From: DATAYF01 sp036272735
GTDB taxonomy: Bacteria; Chloroflexota; Ktedonobacteria; Ktedonobacterales; Ktedonobacteraceae
Direction: 5' to 3'
NCBI GenBank assembly: GCA_036272735.1
Contig: DATAYF010000356.1
Span: 1 to 8,236 of the forward strand
DNA length: 8,236 bases
Part shown: positions 1-6,312 of the stretch, piece after piece
Numbering within the stretch: position 1 is the stretch's first letter
Layout: each line of letters starts with the position of its first letter
Notes under the pieces: model-generated
What the model saw: the letters and a program-made list of their open reading frames with translations, nothing else
Database searches by the model: none
Told to the model about the DNA's origin: nothing
Position numbers and translations under genes: made by a program

Positions 1-156
1 GGTTTTGCTCTCGGGAAGAAAATGGCCTTGTTCCCAGGTCCCAATAGTATTGCGATGAACGCCGACACGAAACGCTAGTTCCTGCTGGGTGAGGCATTTT
101 CGTTTCCGCAAGGCTTTGAGCATGTCTCCGAAACTCGAGCAAAGTATACTATCCAT
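1..156 (-). CDS. XRE/Cro-C1 family helix-turn-helix protein, N-terminal part (runs off the window)
   Basis: The minus strand is open for 52 codons from the ATG at 156 to the left edge, so only the N-terminus is visible. Residues about 10-50 read as a classic Cro/C1-type DNA-binding domain: FGDMLKALRKRK (helix 1), LTQQELAFRVGVHRNTIGTWEQG (helix-turn-helix, broken by the usual QxELA and V-x-x-x-TIxxWE landmarks), then FLPES. An AAAAGG stretch eight or so bases before the ATG serves as ribosome binding site. In the family this domain is often followed by an NB-ARC/AAA ATPase and TPR repeats or another effector; which one applies here cannot be seen. The gene is divergent from the membrane-protein gene at 337, so the shared intergenic region may hold sites for either one. 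The DNA-binding assignment is firm; the full protein's role is unknown. Confidence 0.8.
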   Translation of the reverse strand, partial: MDSILCSSFGDMLKALRKRKCLTQQELAFRVGVHRNTIGTWEQGHFLPESKT

Positions 157-224
157 TTTGTTGCCTTTTATGAGGAAGAATGTAATATTGGTAGGAACTG
201 CACAGCTAATTCGTGCATCCCATA

Positions 225-237
225 TTCTATCATAGAA
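225..237. promoter_or_regulatory. Short palindrome in the divergent intergenic region
   Basis: TTCTAT-C-ATAGAA is a perfect 6+6 bp dyad with one central base. It lies about 70 bp upstream of the XRE gene start. A related dyad, CTTTCTATAGAAAG, occurs at 1496-1509 before the AraC gene. It may be a protein-binding site or chance; AT-rich dyads of this size are common. Confidence 0.2.
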
Positions 238-251
238 ACAGATCTCTCTGC

Positions 252-290
252 CTGTTACCAATTGATCCATAAAGGAACAATTGGTAACAG
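252..290. promoter_or_regulatory. Perfect 13-bp inverted repeat, candidate operator upstream of the membrane protein
   Basis: CTGTTACCAATTG (252-264) and CAATTGGTAACAG (278-290) are exact reverse complements separated by 13 bp, giving a 39-bp dyad. Arm centres are 26 bp apart, so both half sites would face roughly the same side of the helix (about 2.5 turns). The repeat ends 46 bp before the ATG at 337. A weak -35/-10-like pair (TTGGTA at 281-286, TATTGA at 304-309, 17 bp apart) overlaps its right arm, so a bound dimer could block transcription. No U tract follows it, and it lies upstream of a gene, so a terminator is less likely. The regulator is unknown; the neighbouring XRE protein is one candidate. 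Confidence 0.5.
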
Positions 291-336
291 ATGAAGCGAT
301 ATCTATTGAAATAGTCACCTTTAAAAAAGGAAATTA

Positions 337-1020
337 ATGATGTCCACACGACTCTTCAGTATCTTGTCTGCGCTCTGTTGTATTCTCGGTGCCGCTCTGC
401 TCATTACATCTTTCACGCTCAATCCTGCACCATCAACCAACGCTACCGGAGCACAATTAGCCGCATTTGGCAAGCTGTATCATAACGAGATTCTTATCGG
501 GGCATGGCTCCAGGCGATTAGTCCATTTCTAATCCTGCTTTTTGCCCTTGCCATCGTCTATTTGGCTGGAGCGATCACGCGTTTCGCAGGTTTAGTGAGC
601 ATATGCGGGGGAATGCTTCTCGTGATCGTGAGTCTTATCGAGGTAACCTTTTTCCTTGGTGCAGCGAATGCTGGCAATCTGATGACAGCACAGATCAGCC
701 TTAGCCTGGTGAGAGCAGTTCAGCATCTCTACTCAATCATAGCCGCTCCAGCACTCATCATTCCATTGGGGTTCGTCATTCTTGGCTCACGTGTGTTGCC
801 CCGTGTCCTTGGATATGTAGCAATCGTCATAGGAATCGTTTTCGCCATTTTGGGAGTGATTTACCTTTTCACTCCTGTCGCCGATGGAGTTGCCATTCTT
901 GCTGTTACTGAGGCCATCGAGGAACTCTGGTTCCCGGTTGCGGCGATTACGCTCATTGTCCGTGCAGTAATGACACCTGCGACAGCAATTGTCGAGAAAC
1001 CCTCTCCTGTGTCAGCATAA
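337..1020 (+). CDS. Six-helix integral membrane protein, DUF4386-like
   Basis: The protein has 227 residues and is almost wholly hydrophobic. Six membrane segments can be seen at about residues 6-26, 52-79, 84-108, 127-150, 157-178 and 185-210, with a short polar tail ending in EKPSPVSA. The first loop (27-50) carries the small and polar residues APSTNATG. Length, helix number and the conserved feel of segments 4-6 (AVQHLYSI, LGxVILGSR.LPR.LGY, EELWFPV) match the DUF4386 family of uncharacterised bacterial membrane proteins. No catalytic or transport motif is visible, so no function is assigned. Two ATGs lie in tandem (337 and 340); AGGA at 328-331 is 5 bases from the first and 8 from the second, so the second may be the true start. 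The gene stands alone, with a candidate operator upstream and a strong hairpin 50 bp downstream. Confidence 0.8.
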   Translation: MMSTRLFSILSALCCILGAALLITSFTLNPAPSTNATGAQLAAFGKLYHNEILIGAWLQAISPFLILLFALAIVYLAGAITRFAGLVSICGGMLLVIVSLIEVTFFLGAANAGNLMTAQISLSLVRAVQHLYSIIAAPALIIPLGFVILGSRVLPRVLGYVAIVIGIVFAILGVIYLFTPVADGVAILAVTEAIEELWFPVAAITLIVRAVMTPATAIVEKPSPVSA

Positions 1021-1069
1021 CGTCAGCCATCAACACACTTACTATCGCTATTTACAACCCATAATTTCC

Positions 1070-1116
1070 CCACAGCGCCAGGCACAAAGGGCAATCACTT
1101 GTGCCTGGCGCTGTGG
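1070..1116. repeat. 18-bp perfect inverted repeat with 11-base loop
   Basis: CCACAGCGCCAGGCACAA (1070-1087) pairs without mismatch with TTGTGCCTGGCGCTGTGG (1099-1116) around the loop AGGGCAATCAC. The stem is GC-rich and would fold very stably in RNA from either strand. It starts 50 bp after the stop of the membrane-protein gene, where a terminator is expected, yet no T run follows on either strand, so it is not a textbook intrinsic terminator. Other readings are a dispersed intergenic palindrome (REP/MITE-like) or a mobile-element end. Confidence 0.7.
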
Positions 1117-1495
1117 ACGAGGAGTTTCCCAATGGGCTTTAGCCCTGGCCGATTGGACTATTTTGCTCACCGATGCGCTATCAAAACGGTTGAACCTGGA
1201 AGAGGCATTCATCCTTCCATGATTTTTCATTGCTTCGGCTCATTACCAGGATTAATACTTATAGTACATCTATTGCAGCAAATATCCTCTACTTAACGGA
1301 AATTTTACCAGGGAAAACTATCATGGCCCCAGAAAGGGGAAACCTTCTAACAGTGGGGAGAGTCAGGCATGCAAGAAGAAGAGAATCTCTTAGCAAAGGG
1401 AACCGAAAAATACCATTTTCATCTCTCATCGCGTATTTACATCCCTATCCGATATTTATGGAAATCACCGCATTTTACGAATAAAGCGGTACATT

Positions 1496-1509
1496 CTTTC
1501 TATAGAAAG
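1496..1509. promoter_or_regulatory. 14-bp perfect palindrome beside the AraC ribosome binding site
   Basis: CTTTCTATAGAAAG is an exact dyad ending 8 bases before the AraC start codon at 1518. It overlaps the purine-rich Shine-Dalgarno region AGAAAGGAAA. Protein binding or folding here could limit translation or transcription of the regulator, as in autoregulation. The role is inferred from position only. Confidence 0.3.
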
Positions 1510-1517
1510 GAAATGGA

Positions 1518-2441
1518 ATGCTTGACGCAAAAACGTCTGAGAGTGCAATCAACACTCAAGGCTATAGGCAAATAGACCCTCTGCACCCCTCGTCACCACT
1601 CACCATGCCCAAAAGTGCCGCCTGGAACGGCCTCACCATCGAACATCATCTCCAACCACCAGCGGAGTGTGAATTGCGTCTGCCACAGCATACCATCTGT
1701 ATCTTGCTGAGTGATTGTCAGACAGAGAGACGCATAGACGGTGGGCAACTCCAGCAGAACCAGGCAGGAAATGGTGAGACCATTGTCTACCCTGCCACCT
1801 CAGAGAAGTGGGTTCGCTGGCAACAGAACGCTGAATTTCTTCTCTTGTTTCTTGATCCTGCTCTTGTTACCCGGACCGCTGAAGAACTGACTGCTCTGGG
1901 CACCATTGAATTTATCGAGAGTGAAAAAGAGATGCATGATCCGTTGCTGTTGCAGATCGGCCTGGCCCTCAAGGCCGAGATTGATGAGGGAACAACTGCG
2001 TTCTCCTCTCTCTATGCAGACTCGCTCGCTAGCGCGCTTGCAGCACACCTCTTACGTCGCTACGCAGTTTGGACGCCAACTATGCGTGATCGCAGCGATA
2101 ATCATGTAGCCCCAGCGTTGCGACACGCTATTGCGTATATCCACGACAACCTGGATCAGCCGCTCACGTTAGCCGAACTCTCCCTTATTGCTGAGATGAG
2201 CGTCTATCACTTCGCACGCACGTTCAAACACGCCACAGGAGTGGCCCCACATCACTATGTGCTCAATGCTCGCATTGAACACGCCAAAATCCTGCTCTTG
2301 AGGAGAAATGTGAGCATCGCCGAGGTCGCGCGCCAGGTCGGTTTTTTTGACCAGAGCCACTTTACCCGTTACTTCAAGCGATTTGTTGGCGTTACTCCTC
2401 AAACCTTTCTCCAGCGAAACAGCAAGGATGTACTAAAGTAA
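1518..2441 (+). CDS. AraC family transcriptional regulator
   Basis: The protein has 307 residues, the usual AraC/XylS size. The C-terminal DNA-binding domain spans about residues 200-300. It holds two helix-turn-helix units: residues 217-238 (LTLAELSLIAEMSVYHFARTFK) and 266-287 (SIAEVARQVGF followed by FDQSHFTRYFKR), ending with the family signature GVTPQTF. The start of this domain (ALRHAIAYIHDNLDQPLTLAELS) is equally typical. The N-terminal 190 residues would be the effector-sensing, cupin-like half; it is divergent and gives no ligand. AAAGGAAA about 5-10 bases before the ATG is the ribosome binding site. The gene ends 126 bp before the SnoaL-like gene on the same strand, so it may activate that operon as well as itself. 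The family call is firm; the target is inferred. Confidence 0.93.
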   Translation: MLDAKTSESAINTQGYRQIDPLHPSSPLTMPKSAAWNGLTIEHHLQPPAECELRLPQHTICILLSDCQTERRIDGGQLQQNQAGNGETIVYPATSEKWVRWQQNAEFLLLFLDPALVTRTAEELTALGTIEFIESEKEMHDPLLLQIGLALKAEIDEGTTAFSSLYADSLASALAAHLLRRYAVWTPTMRDRSDNHVAPALRHAIAYIHDNLDQPLTLAELSLIAEMSVYHFARTFKHATGVAPHHYVLNARIEHAKILLLRRNVSIAEVARQVGFFDQSHFTRYFKRFVGVTPQTFLQRNSKDVLK

Positions 2442-2491
2442 AGAGCATACTTTTCCAAGACAGTTTCATCTTTTACCATTACAATTGAGCT

Positions 2492-2522
2492 ACAAAAGGG
2501 GAACATATCACTGCCCCCTTGT
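2492..2522 (+). terminator. Possible weak terminator or attenuator after the AraC gene
   Basis: AAGGGG (2496-2501) pairs with CCCCTT (2515-2520) across a 13-base loop, and ACAA/TTGT can extend the stem past a two-base bulge. Only a short T-rich stretch (TTGTTATAG) follows, so termination would be inefficient. CTTGTTA (2518-2524) can alternatively pair with TAACAAG (2548-2554) directly before the next ribosome binding site, which suggests two competing folds. Confidence 0.3.
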
Positions 2523-2567
2523 TATAGCTGTTGTCACCGTAGTTCAGTAACAAGAAAGGAAGAATGT

Positions 2568-2981
2568 ATGACAAAGCAAGAGAATGAAGATCTTGTTCGT
2601 CGAACGTGGGAAGAGCTGTTCAATAAAGGCGATCTTGCAGTTGCAGATGAACTGATCGCAGCCAATTTTAAGAACCACGCCGCTCCGGGTACCCCCCCCG
2701 GCCCAACATCTTTTAAGCAACTCGTGACTTTCTACCGCAGCGCCTTCCCTGATGTACAATTCACCATCGAAGATTTACTTACTGACGGCGATAAAGTGGT
2801 AATGCGCAATACATTTAGTGGTACTCATCATGGAACCTTCATGGGCATTGCTCCAACTGGAAGGCGTGTCTCACAGGAACAGATCCATATTGTGCGCGTG
2901 GCTTCTGGCCAGGTAGTAGAACATTGGGCTGTGCGCGATGATTTGAGCCTGCTGCAGCAACTTGGGGTCGTCCGCCTATAA
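2568..2981 (+). CDS. SnoaL-like ester cyclase family protein (NTF2 fold)
   Basis: This 137-residue protein matches the SnoaL-like family of small cone-shaped NTF2-fold proteins in length and motif order. Visible landmarks are the N-terminal helix ENEDLVRRTWEELFNKGDLAVADEL, the NFKNHAAPG segment (residues 34-41, with His37), FPDVQFTIEDLLTDGDKVVMR (60-80), FSGTHHGTFMGIAPTGRRV (83-101) and the C-terminal EHWAVRDDLSLLQQLG (118-133). Members include polyketide cyclases but also many small-molecule enzymes and orphans, so the substrate is unknown. No polyketide genes are nearby. Start: the ATG at 2568 follows AAAGGA with 7-base spacing; an ATG at 2564 is out of frame. The stop is only 31 bp before the PEBP gene, so the two are likely co-transcribed. 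Confidence 0.88.
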   Translation: MTKQENEDLVRRTWEELFNKGDLAVADELIAANFKNHAAPGTPPGPTSFKQLVTFYRSAFPDVQFTIEDLLTDGDKVVMRNTFSGTHHGTFMGIAPTGRRVSQEQIHIVRVASGQVVEHWAVRDDLSLLQQLGVVRL

Positions 2982-3012
2982 AGGACGTAGAGATGACAGG
3001 AATAAGAATTTT

Positions 3013-3540
3013 ATGTCAACATTACAAGAACCAGCACAGATAGACCATCAACTCCAGCCTTTCACGCTCTCCAGTCCCAACTTTCGCGATGGAGAACCAC
3101 TGCCATTGAACAGTGAGTATGGGGGTGGCTTTGGCTGTGATGGAGAAGATCGTGCTCCTACCCTCGAATGGAAAAATGTTCCCACACCGACGAGTAGCTT
3201 TGCTCTCGTCATGAATGACGTGGATGCTGCCATCGCCGGAGGCTTTCATCACTGGATCGTCTACAATATCCCCGCTCCGACCCGAGCGTTACAAGGTAAT
3301 GCTCCTTATGCTCAAGGAACGAACAGTCTGAATATTCGGACCTATTTTGGGCCGTGCCCTCCCGCAACAGGTGAGAAGCACCACTATGTTTTTACGCTCT
3401 ATGCACTCAGCATTGACCATCTTCAACAGGATGGTCTGACCTATGATAATTTGATTCAAGCCATCGATGGACACGTTGTGGGCGCAACGACGATTGTTGG
3501 CACATTCCGCCGCGTTCCGCCAGGAACGATTGCGAACTAA
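3013..3540 (+). CDS. PEBP family protein (YbhB/YbcL, Raf-kinase-inhibitor-like)
   Basis: From the ATG at 3013 the protein has 175 residues, a normal size for bacterial phosphatidylethanolamine-binding-protein homologues. Family signatures are in order: FTLSSPNFRDGEPLP (17-31), the GGGFGCDGEDRAPTLEW ligand-pocket segment (37-53), NDVDAAIAGGFHHWIVYNIP (68-87, in place of the usual DPDAP...HWVVYNIP), GTNSLNIRTYFGPCPPATG (102-120) and HHYVFTLYAL (123-132). The DPDAP motif is altered to DVDAA, losing both prolines but keeping both aspartates. No signal peptide is seen, so it is probably cytoplasmic. An in-frame TTG lies upstream at 2962, inside the SnoaL gene, but the ATG with AGGA at 2998-3001 is preferred. 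In bacteria the family's biochemical role is poorly known. Its place between the SnoaL-like protein and the iron protein suggests a shared operon. Confidence 0.9.
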   Translation: MSTLQEPAQIDHQLQPFTLSSPNFRDGEPLPLNSEYGGGFGCDGEDRAPTLEWKNVPTPTSSFALVMNDVDAAIAGGFHHWIVYNIPAPTRALQGNAPYAQGTNSLNIRTYFGPCPPATGEKHHYVFTLYALSIDHLQQDGLTYDNLIQAIDGHVVGATTIVGTFRRVPPGTIAN

Positions 3541-3555
3541 AGAGAACGCCTATAC

Positions 3556-3597
3556 TCTTCTCTCCTCAAATTGCATAGGGAAAATGAGGAGAGGAGA
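3556..3597 (+). other. Hairpin in the leader of the iron-protein gene
   Basis: Positions 3556-3568 pair with 3585-3597 as a 13-bp stem with one G-U pair and a 16-base loop. The right arm is a purine run (TGAGGAGAGGAGA) and the left a pyrimidine run. It lies in the 84-bp space between the PEBP stop and the next ATG, with no T run after it. Possible roles are an RNA-processing or stability element, or an RNA switch exposing GGAG-like sites. It could also be an incidental purine/pyrimidine tract. Confidence 0.35.
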
Positions 3598-3624
3598 AGG
3601 AGAATAGAAGGGAAAGAGTCAACG

Positions 3625-6312
3625 ATGTCAGAGATACCTCCTGGTTTCCAATTCGATCGTTCACCAAGCAAAATGACAAGTGCGCGAGAGGAATTAACCC
3701 TCCTCCTCACGCACGCCGCTGACCTTGAGCATAGTCTGGCCTGTGTCTGCTTGTTCGCAGCCTCTTCACTCAAGAATGATGTAAGTGAGGGGGAATTGAC
3801 TGGCGCACAGGCAGATCTCGTTCGAGGTTGGCGACGACGCCTCGCGTCAGCAGCGGTCGACAGGATGAGCCATTTGGCACAAATTTCAAACTTGCTCGCC
3901 GCGATCGGTACGGCGCCAGCCATAAAGCGCCCATCCTCACTCAGCTCGATGTCCGCTCTTTCCTCTGAAAGGAGCCTCGCATTGGAGCCGTTCTCGCCGC
4001 AACTGCTTGATCGTCTCATGACATATGAACACCTGAATGCTTCTCGTACAGAACCTACGCTTGCCACCCATGAGCAGAGTGAGGATCAGAACCTCCCGGT
4101 CGGCTCATTGACGATTAGCGATCTGTATGGCAGGATCACCACGTGTTTCGGCAGTGTGTCGGCGGAAGAGTTGTTCATTGGTCCCAAAGAGGCTCAGGCC
4201 GACCCGCACCTCCTTGCTCTGGGCGATCAACTCGTGGCCGTTGTTGATCCGGAGTCAGCACGTGTCGCGCTGGCTACTCTTAGCGGGACTGGTGAGAGCG
4301 TCTTTGGTACGATCCGTCTGGAATATACCTCGGCACTGGAAGATGCTCGGCAGACGAACGAGCTATTTGAGCCTGTGCGACCAGTGGTGGTCAATCCTGA
4401 AACGCGACTTCATGGGGAGATAACCAGCGGGACGCGCATCGTCGATCCACTCACGGTTGAAGTGGCAGATCTCTTCAATGGTGCTTATGATACTCTATTA
4501 TTCATGTTACGCTGCTTCTTTATCCATACGGAGGAGACAGGTACTGACCTGGTGCGCCTTGCAGGGGCCTCATTACAGTTGATGATGACTGTTATTCGTC
4601 CACTTGGTGAAGCGCTCACACAGATGCCGGTCGATAGTGCTTCTTTGCCAGGCAAGTGCGCGGGTCCGCCGTTTGGCGATAATGGTAATCTATCTGATCT
4701 GGTATATCAAACGGCGGTATGGGCGTTGCTCGATGAACGATTGTGGCAACTAGCTCAGATGGCCACAAACTTGCGGGGTATCCCAGACTTGCCGACCGAA
4801 ATTCAGGAGGCAACAGCTGCTTTACAAGATCTAACGTGTCAGTTCGCACCGGCGGATGGTCCACGCAATGCAGCAGCCAAGGTTGCTGCATTGAAACAAT
4901 TGCAGGTGGACTGTGGTGGTTGCATTATCCAGTCTGCATTGAATGGCCCCTATTTAGTGACCAATGCCGAAACGCTGCTCAATTGGTTGGGAGAACGTAT
5001 TCCGGTGCGGCCCCAGATGGCCCTTTGTCGCTGTGGTGGTTCAGTTAATAAGCCGTTTTGTGATGGCACCCATGCTCGCATCGATTTCACTGCACAGAAA
5101 GATCCAAAGCGCGTTCCAGATCAGCGTGACACGTACGTTGGTACAGCGATCACGGTGCTGGACAATCGAGGTATCTGTGCTCATTCAGGCTTCTGCACGG
5201 ATCGGCTCACTTCAGTGTTCCATGTTGGTGATGAACGATTTGTTACTCCCAATGGAGCGCGGATGGACGAGGTTATCCGCGCTGTGCGTGCCTGCCCTTC
5301 TGGAGCACTGAGCTATAGCCTGGGAGGCGTCGAAGTTCGCGATGGGGTTGACCAGGTACGCCCACTGGCTATAGAAGTCTCTAAGGATGGACCTTACCGG
5401 GTCACAGGTGGTATTCCACTCAAAGATTGGCGAGGCAATGATGAACCGCGCACGAAAGGTGCCTCACTGGAACACTACAGTCTTTGCCGCTGTGGTCACT
5501 CCCAGAACAAACCATTCTGTAGTGGAATGCACTGGTATGTCAATTTCCACGATCCAGTGATGGATGTGGAGCATGAGCCGACGCTATTCGAGTGGTCAGG
5601 TGGTTTGCCGGTCTTGACGCGCATGGCTCACCTCTTCTATGACAAATATGTTCCTCAGGAGCCGTTACTGCGTCCCCTCTTTGTAGAAATGTCGCCAGAT
5701 CATCCAGAACGCGTGGCTGCGTGGTTGGGCGAAGTTTTTGACGGACCAAAGAGCTATAGCCAGCCGTACGGCGGCTATTCCCGTATGCTCTCACAGCATA
5801 TTGGTAAACACATATCTGAGGAACAGAGAGCGCGGTGGGTTAGCCTGCTCGGCCTGGCTGCCGATGAAGCCGGAGTGCCTGCCGACGCTGAGTTCCGCTC
5901 CGCATTTCTATCGTATCTTGAGTGGGGATCGCGCCTGGCTGTGGAAAACTCCGCGTCTCATGCTCATCCGCCGTTGCACATGCCTATGCCCCACTGGAAT
6001 TGGGGGACAGCGGGACCTCCGGGATCGAGAGTCTCAGCGCTTGCACATGTACCAGGAGAGGAGGAGAGCGTTGCATTGCCCTCAGCAGATAAAGAAATAC
6101 GCTTCGCTCAACATATCAAGCCGCTCTTCCGTCCAATGGACCGGCAGTCGATGAAATGGATCTTTGACCTGTGGTCGTACGAAGATGTGACGAAGCATGC
6201 CAACGGCATTCTCCAACGGTTACAGAACGGGTCCATGCCGTGCGATGGGGCCTGGTCCCACGAAAAAATAGAGGCTTTCCAACGGTGGATAGAGGCTGGC
6301 ATGCAGGAGTAA
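3625..6312 (+). CDS. Multi-domain iron protein: ferritin-like, CDGSH, 4Fe-4S, CDGSH, truncated globin, C-terminal module
   Basis: From the ATG at 3625 the product has 895 residues. Domains in order: a VioB-type ferritin-like region (about 20-105, ELTLLLTHAADLEHSL then MSHLAQISNLLAAIGTAP; second half near 160-230); its helical companion (281-385, FNGAYDTLLFMLRCFF, PLGEALTQMP, AGPPFG); a CDGSH site with Cys468, Cys470, Cys479, His483; a divergent 4Fe-4S module (503-567) with Cys518, Cys524 and Cys557 in ACPSGAL; a second CDGSH site with Cys621, Cys623, Cys632, His636 (CSGMH); a group II-like truncated globin (about 655-777; Tyr672 as B10, Phe686 as CD1, His725 as proximal ligand, Trp738 as G8); and a C-terminal module (823-893) with NGSMPCDGAW. 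No signal peptide or membrane helix is seen. An in-frame TTG at 3571 is rejected because GGGAAAG near 3610-3616 favours 3625. It is probably a cytoplasmic redox, oxygen/NO or iron-handling protein. The domain calls are strong; the activity is inferred. Confidence 0.88.
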   Translation: MSEIPPGFQFDRSPSKMTSAREELTLLLTHAADLEHSLACVCLFAASSLKNDVSEGELTGAQADLVRGWRRRLASAAVDRMSHLAQISNLLAAIGTAPAIKRPSSLSSMSALSSERSLALEPFSPQLLDRLMTYEHLNASRTEPTLATHEQSEDQNLPVGSLTISDLYGRITTCFGSVSAEELFIGPKEAQADPHLLALGDQLVAVVDPESARVALATLSGTGESVFGTIRLEYTSALEDARQTNELFEPVRPVVVNPETRLHGEITSGTRIVDPLTVEVADLFNGAYDTLLFMLRCFFIHTEETGTDLVRLAGASLQLMMTVIRPLGEALTQMPVDSASLPGKCAGPPFGDNGNLSDLVYQTAVWALLDERLWQLAQMATNLRGIPDLPTEIQEATAALQDLTCQFAPADGPRNAAAKVAALKQLQVDCGGCIIQSALNGPYLVTNAETLLNWLGERIPVRPQMALCRCGGSVNKPFCDGTHARIDFTAQKDPKRVPDQRDTYVGTAITVLDNRGICAHSGFCTDRLTSVFHVGDERFVTPNGARMDEVIRAVRACPSGALSYSLGGVEVRDGVDQVRPLAIEVSKDGPYRVTGGIPLKDWRGNDEPRTKGASLEHYSLCRCGHSQNKPFCSGMHWYVNFHDPVMDVEHEPTLFEWSGGLPVLTRMAHLFYDKYVPQEPLLRPLFVEMSPDHPERVAAWLGEVFDGPKSYSQPYGGYSRMLSQHIGKHISEEQRARWVSLLGLAADEAGVPADAEFRSAFLSYLEWGSRLAVENSASHAHPPLHMPMPHWNWGTAGPPGSRVSALAHVPGEEESVALPSADKEIRFAQHIKPLFRPMDRQSMKWIFDLWSYEDVTKHANGILQRLQNGSMPCDGAWSHEKIEAFQRWIEAGMQE

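Larger units (their letters stand above)
1021..1517. other. Gene-free gap between the membrane protein and the AraC regulator
   Basis: I see no convincing gene on either strand in these 497 bases. The open stretches on both strands near 1048-1300 are by-products of the large hairpin at 1070-1116 and lack ribosome binding sites and recognisable motifs. Smaller structures are the dyad GGGCTTTAGCCC (1134-1145) and a CCCC-AGAAA-GGGG mini-hairpin near 1327-1339. The right part is AT-rich and must hold the AraC promoter, but no clear -35/-10 pair stands out. Confidence 0.6.

Noticed and set aside
1048..1230. Minus-strand and plus-strand short frames over the 18-bp hairpin
   Set aside because: Both ends of the peptides come from the palindrome itself; no coding signal.
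2962..3012. Upstream TTG start for the PEBP protein
   Set aside because: It lies inside the SnoaL gene, adds 17 residues with no family similarity and has no suitable ribosome binding site; the ATG at 3013 fits the family start.
3571..3624. Upstream TTG start for the large iron protein
   Set aside because: It lies in the loop of the 3556-3597 hairpin and would add a low-complexity Arg/Glu stretch coded by the purine run; the ATG at 3625 is better placed.
3537..4067. Long minus-strand open frame opposite the iron-protein gene
   Set aside because: Serine/arginine-rich shadow of the plus-strand gene, with no motif or ribosome binding site.
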